A DNA stretch of 64,000 nucleotides, taken from assembly GCA_031979385.1 (NCBI GenBank), contig DALZEF010000009.1:1-64000 (forward strand). Reading direction: 5' to 3'. Shown piece by piece: positions 41,616-51,000 of this stretch. The DNA is from Timonella sp031979385. Its GTDB lineage: Bacteria; Actinomycetota; Actinomycetes; Actinomycetales; Cellulomonadaceae. Both the position numbers and the translations under genes were made by a program. How positions within the stretch are numbered: position 1 is the first letter of the stretch; each line of letters starts with the position of its first letter. The notes beneath the pieces are model-generated. The model did no database searches and was not told the origin of the DNA. It saw only the letters and a list, made by a program, of their open reading frames with translations.

Positions 41616-42418
41616 CGGGTAGTCACCTCCACGGCTGAACCCGCGCGCAGGGCGGGCGGTGGGGTGGCCGGCTCCTCCCTGGTTGACGCGAGGATCTCCG
41701 CGAGGTGCATCGCGGTGGTGCGCGACCCCTTACGGTTGAGGCCACCGCCGATGTGCATAAGGCAGGAGTAGTCTCCGGCACTGACAACCTCAGCGGAGGT
41801 TGACTCGACGTTTGCGACCTTGTCAGCGAGCATCGCACTGGAGGTTTCGGAGTTCTTGACCGCGAAGGTGCCGCCGAACCCGCAGCACTGCTTCTCATCA
41901 GGAAGTTCGACCAAGTCGATTCCCTCGACCGCACGCAGAAGCTGGTAGGGCTTATCGCCCACGCCGAGCATACGCATCGAGTGGCAGGTTGGGTGATACG
42001 TAACCCGGTGCGGGAAGTAGGCACCCACATCTGTAACGCCGAGTACGTCTACGAGGAGTTCACTCAACTCGTAGGTGCGTGCGGCGACGGCCGTGGCCGT
42101 TGCCGAGAGTTGGGGGAGTCCAGCGCGATCGCACACCATTGCCTGCTGGTGCTTAATCGACCCCGCACACGAGCCGGACGGGATGACAATCGCATCCCAC
42201 TCGTCGTCAAGCACTGGCTTAAACGTTTCAACGTGGTTCTTTACCGCGGGAACGGCCTTATCCAAGTAGCCGGTGTTGATGTGCATCTGCCCACAGCAGG
42301 TTTGTGATGCGGGGAAGTGGACCTCGTGGCCGAGGCGTTCGAGTAGTTTCACCGTTGCGATGGGCGCCTGGGGGAAGAGCGCGTCTGCAACGCAGGTTGC
42401 GGCGAGTGCGATTCGCAT
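41612..42418 (-). CDS. lutA: Lactate utilisation protein LutA
   Basis: 268 residues from ATG 42418 (an earlier frame to 42478 would cross the operator side). Both CCG domains are present: FPASQTCCGQMHINTG (about 35-50) and VTYHPTCHSMRM...DEKQCCGFGGTFAVKN (about 145-190), the Cys-rich motifs that bind an Fe-S cluster. The rest of the fold (GSCAGSIKHQ, YSCLMHIGGGLNRKG) matches the heterodisulfide reductase-type subunit. It is the first gene of lutABC, which lets cells grow on L-lactate. Confidence 0.93.
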   Translation of the reverse strand: MRIALAATCVADALFPQAPIATVKLLERLGHEVHFPASQTCCGQMHINTGYLDKAVPAVKNHVETFKPVLDDEWDAIVIPSGSCAGSIKHQQAMVCDRAGLPQLSATATAVAARTYELSELLVDVLGVTDVGAYFPHRVTYHPTCHSMRMLGVGDKPYQLLRAVEGIDLVELPDEKQCCGFGGTFAVKNSETSSAMLADKVANVESTSAEVVSAGDYSCLMHIGGGLNRKGSRTTAMHLAEILASTREEPATPPPALRAGSAVEVTTR

Positions 42419-42479
42419 GTTCTCGTAGGACCTCTTTCCCGAACTCGGGGTGTTTGCTGACAGAAATCCACAATACACC

Positions 42480-42494
42480 TGTGGTCAGACCACA
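42480..42494. promoter_or_regulatory. FadR-type operator (LldR/LutR site)
   Basis: TGTGGTCAGACCACA is a perfect palindrome around one A. It matches the TGGT-x3-ACCA form of lactate regulators of the FadR subfamily. It lies 62 bases upstream of lutA and 193 bases upstream of lutR, between the divergent genes. Confidence 0.75.
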
Positions 42495-42686
42495 CCAAAG
42501 GCTCAGGTGAAAAACATATCGGGACCCATGTCCTGGCAGCTCTTCCTACACTCTCGCCGATCTGGGCCGCCCGCAACAGCACAACTTTCCAGGCGCGGCG
42601 AGTCGCACGAATCCCATCCGACACCACCGCGGTCAAGTTCTCCCGACTTGCGGTCGGCAGCCAGCAACAGCACTAAACTGGACTCT

Positions 42687-43415
42687 ATGCAGACCTACGA
42701 GTCAGTGCTCACGCGCATCGAACAGGGGCTCACGTCCGGACGGTGGTACCTCGGCGACCGGCTGCCCTCCGAACGCGCCCTCAGCGAGGAGTTCGGAGTG
42801 TCCAGAGCCTCAGTGCGGGAGGCTCTCCGCGTGCTCGAAGCAATGGGGATAGTGAAACGCTCCACAGGATCAGGCCCCGAAGCCGGAGCGGTCCTGATCG
42901 ACAAACCCGCAGCAGGACTCGGCTCCGCGATGCGACTACACCTCGCATCCGGCGCAACCTCCGTACGTGACGTCGTGGAACTGCGATTGCTGGTCGAAAC
43001 CTGGGCGGCCCGAGCGGTCGCGATGCGCTGCGCAACCCACAACCTTCAGTCAACCAACACCCACCAAAATCCAGACCCTGACTGCCTCGAAGACGCGCGC
43101 GAACTACTGGAACAGATGAACGCACCGGGCATAGAACTCACCGAGTTTCAACAACTCGATGCCCAGTTCCACACCGAACTCGTTGCGCTCGCGGGGAACC
43201 CGCTCATTGAGGCCACCATGCTCGCGATCAGGAAGTCAATCGAGGCATACATCGACCAAGGTATGAGTCATCTCAACGATCCCGTCAATTACCTGCGTAA
43301 ACTTCAAAACGAGCACACCGAGATCATTCATGCCCTGGCATCGGGCGATGCCGCGCTTGCGGAACATCACGTGCAGCAACACATCGAGGGCTTCTATCGA
43401 GACGCGCTGTCCTAA
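42687..43415 (+). CDS. lutR: GntR/FadR-family lactate regulator
   Basis: 242 residues from ATG 42687; a longer frame to 42450 would cross the operator and has a Ser/Pro-rich, unlikely start. The winged HTH is LTRIEQGLTSGRWYLGDRLPSERALSEEFGVSRASVREALRVLEAMGIVKRSTG. The FCD ligand-binding domain follows: ELRLLVETWAARAVAM (metal ligand region), AQFHTELVALAGNPLIEATM and NEHTEIIHALASGDAALAEHHVQQHI (His ligands). It probably represses lutABC and responds to lactate, acting at 42480-42494. Confidence in the lactate effector comes from the neighbourhood. Confidence 0.92.
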   Translation: MQTYESVLTRIEQGLTSGRWYLGDRLPSERALSEEFGVSRASVREALRVLEAMGIVKRSTGSGPEAGAVLIDKPAAGLGSAMRLHLASGATSVRDVVELRLLVETWAARAVAMRCATHNLQSTNTHQNPDPDCLEDARELLEQMNAPGIELTEFQQLDAQFHTELVALAGNPLIEATMLAIRKSIEAYIDQGMSHLNDPVNYLRKLQNEHTEIIHALASGDAALAEHHVQQHIEGFYRDALS

Positions 43416-43487
43416 GCCCGTTGTGGTGCGAGCCGGAGTCTTGACTCACCATCTATGCGGTGGGCCACATCACTGACTGGACAGTGC

Positions 43488-43580
43488 CTGTTACAGGCAA
43501 AGTAGTGTAGCGGAATGTAGGAGCGACGCGAGGCTGGCACCGGCCGGAGGGTAACGGATGTAGTTCGTAACGAATAGGTG
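43488..43580 (+). repeat. Dispersed intergenic repeat A, divergent copy
   Basis: CAAAGTAGTGTAGCGGAATG (43498 onward) and GGGTAACGGATGTAGTTCGTAAC with AATAGGTG (to 43580) align with the 94-bp unit at 62301. The middle (GAGCGACGCGAGGCTGGCACCGGCC) has diverged. It lies between lutR and the FHA gene. Confidence 0.65.
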
Positions 43581-43696
43581 ATTATGAGAGAATCACCCAA
43601 CACGCGCCGATAAAGATAATGGCGTACAAAACCAGCAAAGACCAACGATGAACCCCAGCCCGGGTGCTGGAAACACGGACACGAAACGGAATATGC

Positions 43697-44074
43697 ATGT
43701 CACACAACGGAATGTGGGCGGTCGCATCAGACACAACCCAGCCGCTGCGTTACGTGCTTTCCGTCAGTGACGGGAATCGCTACGCCCTCACCGCACCGAC
43801 CCTCATAGGTCGAAATCCTCAGCCCACCCCACAGGACGGTGCGTGCAACCTGGTGCTCATCTCGGACCCGCTACGGACAGTCTCCAAGACCCACCTGATG
43901 ATCGCGACGGATGGAGGTGGCCTGTACGTTGTCGACCGCGACTCCACCAACGGCACGGTTGTCACCCTGCCTGACGGTCAGCAGGTGATTTGCGGAGCGG
44001 GACAGAAAGTTCGCATCTCAGCGGGTGCAACTGTCATGTGCGGCCAGTTCGCGGTTCGGATTGAACTGCAGTAA
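43697..44074 (+). CDS. FHA-domain protein
   Basis: 125 residues from ATG 43697, with ACGGA upstream. The FHA fold binds phosphothreonine peptides. Motifs are in order: YALTAPTLIGRNPQ (GR), then SKTHLMI (S and H) and DRDSTNGTVV (N). All conserved phospho-binding positions are present. The rest is a single domain with a short polar start. It opens the cluster FHA-PP2C-FHA-kinase and is probably a phosphopeptide receptor for the kinase in the cytoplasm. Confidence 0.9.
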   Translation: MSHNGMWAVASDTTQPLRYVLSVSDGNRYALTAPTLIGRNPQPTPQDGACNLVLISDPLRTVSKTHLMIATDGGGLYVVDRDSTNGTVVTLPDGQQVICGAGQKVRISAGATVMCGQFAVRIELQ

Positions 44075-44102
44075 CTTCGGTCCACTTAACGTGAGGAACA
44101 GC

Positions 44103-44939
44103 ATGGATCAAGCGTGGGGCGCCGCAACCCACAGCGGACGAAAGCGGAAGATCAACGAGGACTCCTACCTGGCCTCGTCACCGGTGTTCGTGGTGGCAGA
44201 CGGCATGGGCGGGCATGAGCGCGGTGACCTAGCCAGCGCGATAGCGGTCAATGAGTTCTCCAAACTCTGCCAGTATTCGGTGATTTCCCCGGAACTCATT
44301 GATGGGTGTTTCACCCGGGCCTCTGGGGCAATCAAGAATGTTCTGACCAATGGGGTGGGCGGCACGACGGTGTGCGGTGTGGCACTTGCATTGCAGGATG
44401 GGGCGCCATACTGGCTGGTATTCAACATCGGTGACTCTCGGGCCTACCGGCTCAACACGGTTCGCGGGACAATGACTCAGGTGTCCGTCGACCACTCGGT
44501 GGTTCAGGAACTCGTCGATGCAGGGGTGATGGGCCCTGGAGAGGTGAGCCACCACAAGGACCGGCACGTGATCACACGCGCACTCGAAACGGTCACCGAC
44601 CCGGAACCGGATTACTGGATGATCCCCATTGAGGGCGGTGATCAGATCCTGCTGTGCTCGGATGGATTGTGCGATGAACTCGAGGACTCGGAGATCAAGG
44701 AGATCTGGAGTGCGGCATCCACGCCGCAGGCTGCGGCGGATGCGCTCGTGGCAGCGGCCATTGAAGCGGGGGGCCGAGACAACGTCACGGTGGTCGTGGT
44801 GTCGGCGCAGGTTGTCGGTGTTGCCGCGAGCCACATTCAGGATAAGACCGGTACGGTCACGACCGTGGATGAGGAACCGATGAACGCAGAGCTACAGGAT
44901 TCACTTGCACACACTACACCCCGGCACGTGAGGGACTAG
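44103..44939 (+). CDS. prpC: PP2C-type protein phosphatase (PrpC-like)
   Basis: 278 residues from ATG 44103, GAGGAA upstream; the longer frame to 44025 would overlap the FHA gene. Removes phosphate from Ser/Thr-phosphorylated proteins. PPM motifs are present: KINEDSYL (metal Glu/Asp), VVADGMGGHERGD, VFNIGDSRAYRL, LLCSDGLCDEL and GGRDNVTVVVV. It has no membrane segment. Counterpart to the kinase at 46368. Directly before the second FHA gene, with three bases between. Confidence 0.95.
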   Translation: MDQAWGAATHSGRKRKINEDSYLASSPVFVVADGMGGHERGDLASAIAVNEFSKLCQYSVISPELIDGCFTRASGAIKNVLTNGVGGTTVCGVALALQDGAPYWLVFNIGDSRAYRLNTVRGTMTQVSVDHSVVQELVDAGVMGPGEVSHHKDRHVITRALETVTDPEPDYWMIPIEGGDQILLCSDGLCDELEDSEIKEIWSAASTPQAAADALVAAAIEAGGRDNVTVVVVSAQVVGVAASHIQDKTGTVTTVDEEPMNAELQDSLAHTTPRHVRD

Positions 44940-44942
44940 GAC

Positions 44943-46367
44943 ATGACGCTGACACGGATCGGACAGGGAAATCTGACCGCGGTTGCACGCGGTGACGTCT
45001 TTATTGTGACGCGCGCGCTGCCTGGTGGCGCAGAGGTGGACAAGGAGATGGGCGTGCATCTGTGGCATGCGCTCAACTCTGAGCGCGGCATCCAAAAGGC
45101 AGTGTCTCTCCTCGCCCAGGCTGGGCTTGAGAACATGCCGGAGTTCGCGTTGGTGCGTCCGCGTAACAACACGCTCCATGTGATTGTCCGCGGTAAGTTC
45201 TCCGTGTTGCTGCTCAATCATGATGGCCGGTACTCATCGGTTGATTCCCAGGGGGTTGCGACGTGGCGTGAGTACACGGATCTGCCAGCCTCCGAGTGGT
45301 GCATTCGCGGGGTTCCCGGTTTGACCCTCGAGGGGACCGAGGAGTTCTACCTGGCTTCGGGCGTGTCTCGGGTGTCGATCATGGCGTCGCTTGGCTGGGA
45401 CGATCCGGATAGTCCCATGAGCGCTGCAGAGGCGGTTGAGACAGGTGCTATTGCCGCGATCGAGTATTCCTCGACGTCTGGTGAACTCGCCGTTGACCCT
45501 GCCGTGGTCGCCGCCGAGCCTCCCGCTGTGTCGGTTCCCGGTGGAATGCCAGCGGTCGCCGCCCCAACCCCGGGCGGCGTTCCGGTAGTGGCACCGCAAC
45601 CACAGCACCTTCCGTCGGGTTCCGTTCCGGCTGCTCCATATGAGCCAGCACCCGTATCGGGCGCGGTTCCGGCTCCTGCGACTACGCCGGTGCCCTTGCC
45701 GACGAGCCCTCAGGTATCGCTGCCGGCTCACGTTACCCAGGCGGCTGGCGATGCGGTCAACGAGTCTTCCTCTGCCCAGCATCGGGCAGATCAGCCGCAG
45801 GATGCCGCTGCCTTTCCTCCCGCTGCGCCCACTGCTCCGGTCCCCGCGGTTCCTGCCCCGACGGCGCAGATCCTGCAGCCTCTCACAGGGTCCCAGACCG
45901 AGGTTCCCGCACCCGGCGACGAATCGAACACCGTCCTGACCAACAATCTGGTGGAGATCCGCCAATCGATGGAAACCAACACCAACCTTCCTGTCCCCGA
46001 GGAGCCCATCACAGCTGTGATGAACATTCCCGTACCCACGCTCAAACTGTCGAACGGGGTACGCATACCTCTCGACCGGACCGTGCTGATCGGTCGGGCA
46101 CCGGAAGCCTCAAGGGTTTCGCTGCGCGAGATCCCACGACTTGTGAATGTGGCCAGCCCTAACAATGATGTGTCCCGCACTCACGCCCAGATCCGGGTTG
46201 AGGGAGAATTTGTGCTGGTCACAGATTTGAACTCAACCAACGGGGTATTCTTGAATGAACCTGGACTAGCGCCCCGACGCCTACACCCGGACGAACCGAC
46301 ACACCTCGAACCCGGAGTCATCGTTGACCTTGGAGACGGAGCAACCTTCGAGATCGAGGAAATATAA
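44943..46367 (+). CDS. FHA protein with a long Pro/Ala-rich linker
   Basis: 474 residues. The first about 180 residues are a compact domain of unknown type (RIGQGNLTAVARGDVFIVTRALPGGAEVDKEMGVHLWHALN, then VIVRGKFSVLLLNHDGRYSSVD). Residues about 180-330 are Pro/Ala/Val-rich and probably disordered. The FHA domain is at the C-terminus (about 375-474: IPLDRTVLIGRAPEASRVSLRE, VSRTHAQIRVEGEFVLVTDLNSTNGVFLNEPG), with the phospho-binding residues kept. It may be a cytoplasmic substrate or receptor of the kinase. Start ATG 44943; the stop is directly before the kinase start. Confidence 0.85.
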   Translation: MTLTRIGQGNLTAVARGDVFIVTRALPGGAEVDKEMGVHLWHALNSERGIQKAVSLLAQAGLENMPEFALVRPRNNTLHVIVRGKFSVLLLNHDGRYSSVDSQGVATWREYTDLPASEWCIRGVPGLTLEGTEEFYLASGVSRVSIMASLGWDDPDSPMSAAEAVETGAIAAIEYSSTSGELAVDPAVVAAEPPAVSVPGGMPAVAAPTPGGVPVVAPQPQHLPSGSVPAAPYEPAPVSGAVPAPATTPVPLPTSPQVSLPAHVTQAAGDAVNESSSAQHRADQPQDAAAFPPAAPTAPVPAVPAPTAQILQPLTGSQTEVPAPGDESNTVLTNNLVEIRQSMETNTNLPVPEEPITAVMNIPVPTLKLSNGVRIPLDRTVLIGRAPEASRVSLREIPRLVNVASPNNDVSRTHAQIRVEGEFVLVTDLNSTNGVFLNEPGLAPRRLHPDEPTHLEPGVIVDLGDGATFEIEEI

Positions 46368-48083
46368 GTGAACTCCCGCCGCCAACCATCCCTGCCACCG
46401 AAGATCACCGGCTTTGAATATGTCGGTCTCCTTGGCATGGGCGGATTCGCGGACGTGTTCGAGTACCGGCAGGACTTTCCACGCCGACCCGTTGCGGTCA
46501 AGGTGCTACTCGACAGTTCGCTCGATGCGGGTAGCCGCGATGCCTTCTTCGCCGAGGCGAACATCATGGCAGGGCTTTCTCAGCACCCCTCCATCGTCAC
46601 GATCCACCAGGCGGCGATAGCCTCGGATGGTCGCCCGTACTTCATCATGGAATACTGTGCCCGGCCTAGCCTCGGTGCCCGGTTTCGCACCGAACGTATC
46701 TCGGTGGCGGAGACGCTGCGCACCGGTGTTCGCGTCGCATCCGCTGTTGAGACCGCGCATCGACTCGGTGTGCTGCACCGTGACATCAAGCCTGCCAACA
46801 TCCTTGCCACGGACTTTGGCTGGCCCGCGCTGACCGACTTCGGAATCGCAGGCGCGGTCGGCGAACAACTCGTTGCCTCGGGCATGTCGATCCCCTGGGC
46901 TCCACCGGAGCTTCTGGCGGACGAGCCCTTCGGCGACGCCCGCTCCGATGTGTACTCTCTTGCTGCGACCCTCTACTCCCTGCTTGCGGGTCGATCCCCG
47001 TTCGAGGTACCGGGCAAGAGCAACGCGCCGATTGACCTGATCACCCGGATCGAACGCGAGCCGCTCAAATCGGTGGACCGCGTGGACGTTCCGCAATCAC
47101 TCAATCTCATCCTCGCCCGCGCAATGGCAAAGGATCCAAGCCACCGCTTCTCAAGTGCCCTTGCCTTCGCGCACGCTCTGCAGAACGTCGAACGCGAGAT
47201 GCAACTTCCCGTCACGGGAATCGATGTCACGGATATTCAGGCCTCGAGTGCAGCGCCAGTGGCCCAGTCCCGTGAGGCTGAATCGGGAGCAGACTCAAAC
47301 CAGCCCAGCGCTCTAGTGCCGGAAAACACCCACGTCACCGACTCGTCGCCACGCGATCCCGTCCCGAAACCACCTGAGGAAACGGATCCAGAAGAGGCGA
47401 CGCGTATCCGCGGCCTGACAACCGTGGAAGCACAGGAAGAACCCGTGGTGCTTGCCTCCGACGTGGAAACCCGGCTTCGACCCGTGACAACTGTTCGCGC
47501 CGATGAGCCCGAGACTGATAGCTCACTCGCGCCGCACGCGTGGTCGCCAGCCGCTGCCAAAGAGGCACTGGTCCGTGACTTCGAGCCGCAGGAATTCGAG
47601 CAGACCACCGGGTCTCTCGGTTATTTCTACGCGAAACGACAGCAGGCAGACCAAAGCGATCAAGGAATGCGTAGGCGTATGACCGCGCTCATCACCCTTG
47701 CGTCGATTCTGCTCCTCGTGTTGATCCTGCTGTTCATCGGAAACCGGGCGCTTGGTCGCCATGAAGCACCGCAAACCCCAGAACCCGAACCAACCGCCAC
47801 TCAATCCCTTGACACCGGCTCGGTTCCTGCGGTAACTGGATTAAAGGTGTCAGACGCGTATGACACAATGGTGCGATTCGAGTGGAACAACCCAGATCCA
47901 CAACCTGACGATGCATACGTGTGGCGCATCATCGATGTAAATAGCCACACCCAGAACACACGAACCACTGAGACGTTCGTAGAGGTTCCGCGCGAAACCG
48001 CCGAGCAGCAGATCTGCATCGAAGTCTCAATCGCTCGCGCAAACGGAAAGATGTCGAGTACGCCTGCAAGGGAGTGCAACTAG
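46368..48083 (+). CDS. Transmembrane Ser/Thr protein kinase (Pkb2-like)
   Basis: 571 residues, start GTG 46368 with GAGGAA upstream, adjoining the FHA stop. The kinase domain (about 15-280) has LLGMGGFADVFEYRQ (Gly loop), VAVKVLL (Lys), VLHRDIKPANIL (catalytic loop) and LTDFGIAG (DFG). A 150-residue acidic, Pro/Thr-rich juxtamembrane region follows, then one membrane segment (TALITLASILLLVLILLFIGN, about 437-459) and a roughly 110-residue extracellular domain with a Fn3-like run (VTGLKVSDAYDTMVRFEWNNPDPQPDD) and two Cys (QICIEV...AREC). The cluster order matches the bifidobacterial PFNA locus, where the kinase is called Pkb2; this is recalled. Confidence 0.92.
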   Translation: MNSRRQPSLPPKITGFEYVGLLGMGGFADVFEYRQDFPRRPVAVKVLLDSSLDAGSRDAFFAEANIMAGLSQHPSIVTIHQAAIASDGRPYFIMEYCARPSLGARFRTERISVAETLRTGVRVASAVETAHRLGVLHRDIKPANILATDFGWPALTDFGIAGAVGEQLVASGMSIPWAPPELLADEPFGDARSDVYSLAATLYSLLAGRSPFEVPGKSNAPIDLITRIEREPLKSVDRVDVPQSLNLILARAMAKDPSHRFSSALAFAHALQNVEREMQLPVTGIDVTDIQASSAAPVAQSREAESGADSNQPSALVPENTHVTDSSPRDPVPKPPEETDPEEATRIRGLTTVEAQEEPVVLASDVETRLRPVTTVRADEPETDSSLAPHAWSPAAAKEALVRDFEPQEFEQTTGSLGYFYAKRQQADQSDQGMRRRMTALITLASILLLVLILLFIGNRALGRHEAPQTPEPEPTATQSLDTGSVPAVTGLKVSDAYDTMVRFEWNNPDPQPDDAYVWRIIDVNSHTQNTRTTETFVEVPRETAEQQICIEVSIARANGKMSSTPARECN

Positions 48084-51000
48084 TGCAATTCGTCCGCAAG
48101 GGCTGGTGGAAGGACCGTGCGCAATGGCGTGCGAACCCGAACCGGGCAAGGACCTGGCGCCGTCGCATGCCGTCCATCGTGGCCGGTGTGACGGTTCCTG
48201 CCGTCTTGGCAACCCTGGCAGTGGCGAATCCCGGCGTTACCATCGCGGAAGTCGAACTCAACGACGGAACCGTCTGGATCACCAACACGACCGACCTCAA
48301 GATCGGCCGATACAACGCCAAAGTCAAGGAACTCAACGGCGGCGTAGTGACTAGCGGAGCCTCCTTCGACGTGCTCCAAGACGAATCTGACGTAGTCGCG
48401 CACGAGCCGGCAACCATCTCCCGCATCGACCCTGCGACTATGTCCTACTCCGCTGTTGCGCAGATTCCAGGGCAGAGCAAGGTGGCCCTCAACGCTGGAA
48501 TCGTGGCTATAGCCGACCCCACGGGGCGGATCTGGGCGGCCCCGGTGGAAGCCCTGGAGACGATCAATGAATCCACCCCGGTCGTCGCTGACCTGTCAGA
48601 CGGCACCGCTCTCACCATTGACCCAGAGGGAACCATCTACGCGTTCGACCCCGGCGCCGGTCAGGTGCATACATACGCGCTGATAAATGGTGGTTTCGTC
48701 GAGCAGGGGACGATCGCCCTCAAAGACTCCGGAGGAATGGCCCTTGCACAGGATCCCGCAGATCAGCCGGTGCTGTCCGTTGTGGGAACCACCCCTGTGG
48801 TCACCGCAAACCGGACTCTGCACACACCTAGTACCAGCGTGAGCCTTAGCCAATACGGCGGACAACCCATCGTGCAGGCCAACGGGGCCGCGCGAGGAGC
48901 CGTGTTCGTGGCGACTGACAGAGGACTCCTCTCGGTCAACATCAATACCGGAGCTGTCACGACCCTGATCGACGGCGTATCGGGCCGCCCCGCACAGCCA
49001 GTGTTCCTCGGTAACTGCGTGCATGCGGCTTGGGCTGCCTCCGGCCCCAACTACACCGTGCTGTGCGGCGAGGCTGCCGCATCGACAGGTTCCATGGAGG
49101 ACGTCATGTCCCTCGAGAACGTCTCGGCCATGTCCAACCTGGTGTTCCGCGTCAATCGTGACCAGATCGTCTTGAACGACACTCTCGCTGGGCGAATCTG
49201 GCTCCCAGAGAATGTGCCGCAGAGCGAGGATCCCAACTGGAACGACGTCGAAACCCCAGATGACAACAAGGAGACGCCCGAGGACGACGACGAGACAGAC
49301 CCAGAGCAATCGGACACGACCCAGTGCTCCACGAGCGACCGGGCACCTCGCGCACGCGATGACGAATTCGGTGTCCGTGCAGATCGCGCCACTCTGCTCT
49401 ACGTCCTGTCGAACGACTCGGTGGGGCAGTGCGGAATCATCGCAATCACCGAGTTCGAGGACATCGCGGCAGAATTCGGCACCGTACGACGAGTCGACAA
49501 CGGGCGGGCGCTACAGGCTGAGATCCTGCCAAGTGCGTCAGGCAGCGTGTCCTTCGAGTACACGATCACCGATGGCCGTGGTCAAAATCCACCGTCAACC
49601 GCAAAGGTGACTTTGAGGGTCACACCAGAGCACGTCAACGACGCCCCGGTTGAGTTGCGTCAATCGCGCATGGAGGTCGAGCAAGGTGCAACCACCTCCT
49701 ACAACGTGCTCGCGAACTTTGTGGACCCGGACGGCGACCAACTGGTCCTCGCCGACGCAAAACTCGAAGAAGGAAACGGGTCGCTGAGATTCCGCAAGGA
49801 CGGCATGGTCTCCTATGTCGCTGACACCCAGCGTGTCGGTATGGAACGCGCAACGATCACCGTCACAGACGGCGAGAGAACACTGGATTCCGAACTCATC
49901 ATCGATGTCCGTTCATCTGGAACTCTTGCCCCCACGATCACCCCGATCTTCCGCAACGCCTACGTGTCCAGTGAAATCGAGGTTGACGTCGTATCGGCAG
50001 TCAAGAATCGCTCGTCTGAACCCGTGCGCCTCGCCGCAGTCGACGAAGTTGCCGGAACCGAGATCAGCGCCGACCTCGAGGCAGGCACGTTCACCTTCAT
50101 GGCGCCGACACCCGGCTCCTACTATGTGAACTTCACGCTGGTGTCCCCACCCCACACAGTCAGTGGCCTTGCCCGCATTGACGTGCGCGAGGTGCCCTCA
50201 GATCGACTTCCACCAGTGGCGGTATCCGACGTTGCGCTCCTGCCCGGGGGCGGCGAGGTGACTGTGGCTCCGCTTGACAACGATTTCGACCCCAACGGTG
50301 GGGTAATGGTCCTCACCGGTGTCGAACTGGCCCCTGACTCTGCCCTCAGCGTCGGCGTGATCGAGCACCGCTTCATCAACATTTCTTCACGGGTCTCGCT
50401 CAAGCAGCCTGAAACCATCCACTACACGGTTGACAACGGATACGCGACGGCAAAGGGCAGCATCCTCGTCCAGCCCGTCGAACCGTCCACGGAACAACGT
50501 CCGCCATCAGTCAAACCAATCACGGTCTCGGTACGCAGCGGCGGCGTTGTCACGATCCCGGTTCTCGACTACGCGAGTGACCCTGACGGAGACACCCTCT
50601 CGCTCGTACGCGACCTGCCTTCCCCGCTACCGGAAAGCCAAGGCCTGTTGTTTGTCAGCGGCAACGTGCTGCGGTACCAGGCACCCGACACACCGCGCAC
50701 GACAACCACGACTTTCATGATCGAGGACTCCGCTGGACAGACCGCCATCGGGGAACTGACCGTCAACGTGCATGCCTCCAACCCAGAGACCAAGACGCCG
50801 CCGCAGCCCAAACGCGTCACCACCCGTGTCTACGCGGGTGAGACTGTACGTATCCCCATCAGCCTGACGGGAATCGACCAAGACGGCGACGGAGTCATCC
50901 TGCTTGGGCAGGGAGACCAACTGCCGACTCAGGGCTATGTCTCCAACGTTGGCGCCGACTGGATCGAGTACACTGCCTACGACACGGCCCGCGGAACGGA

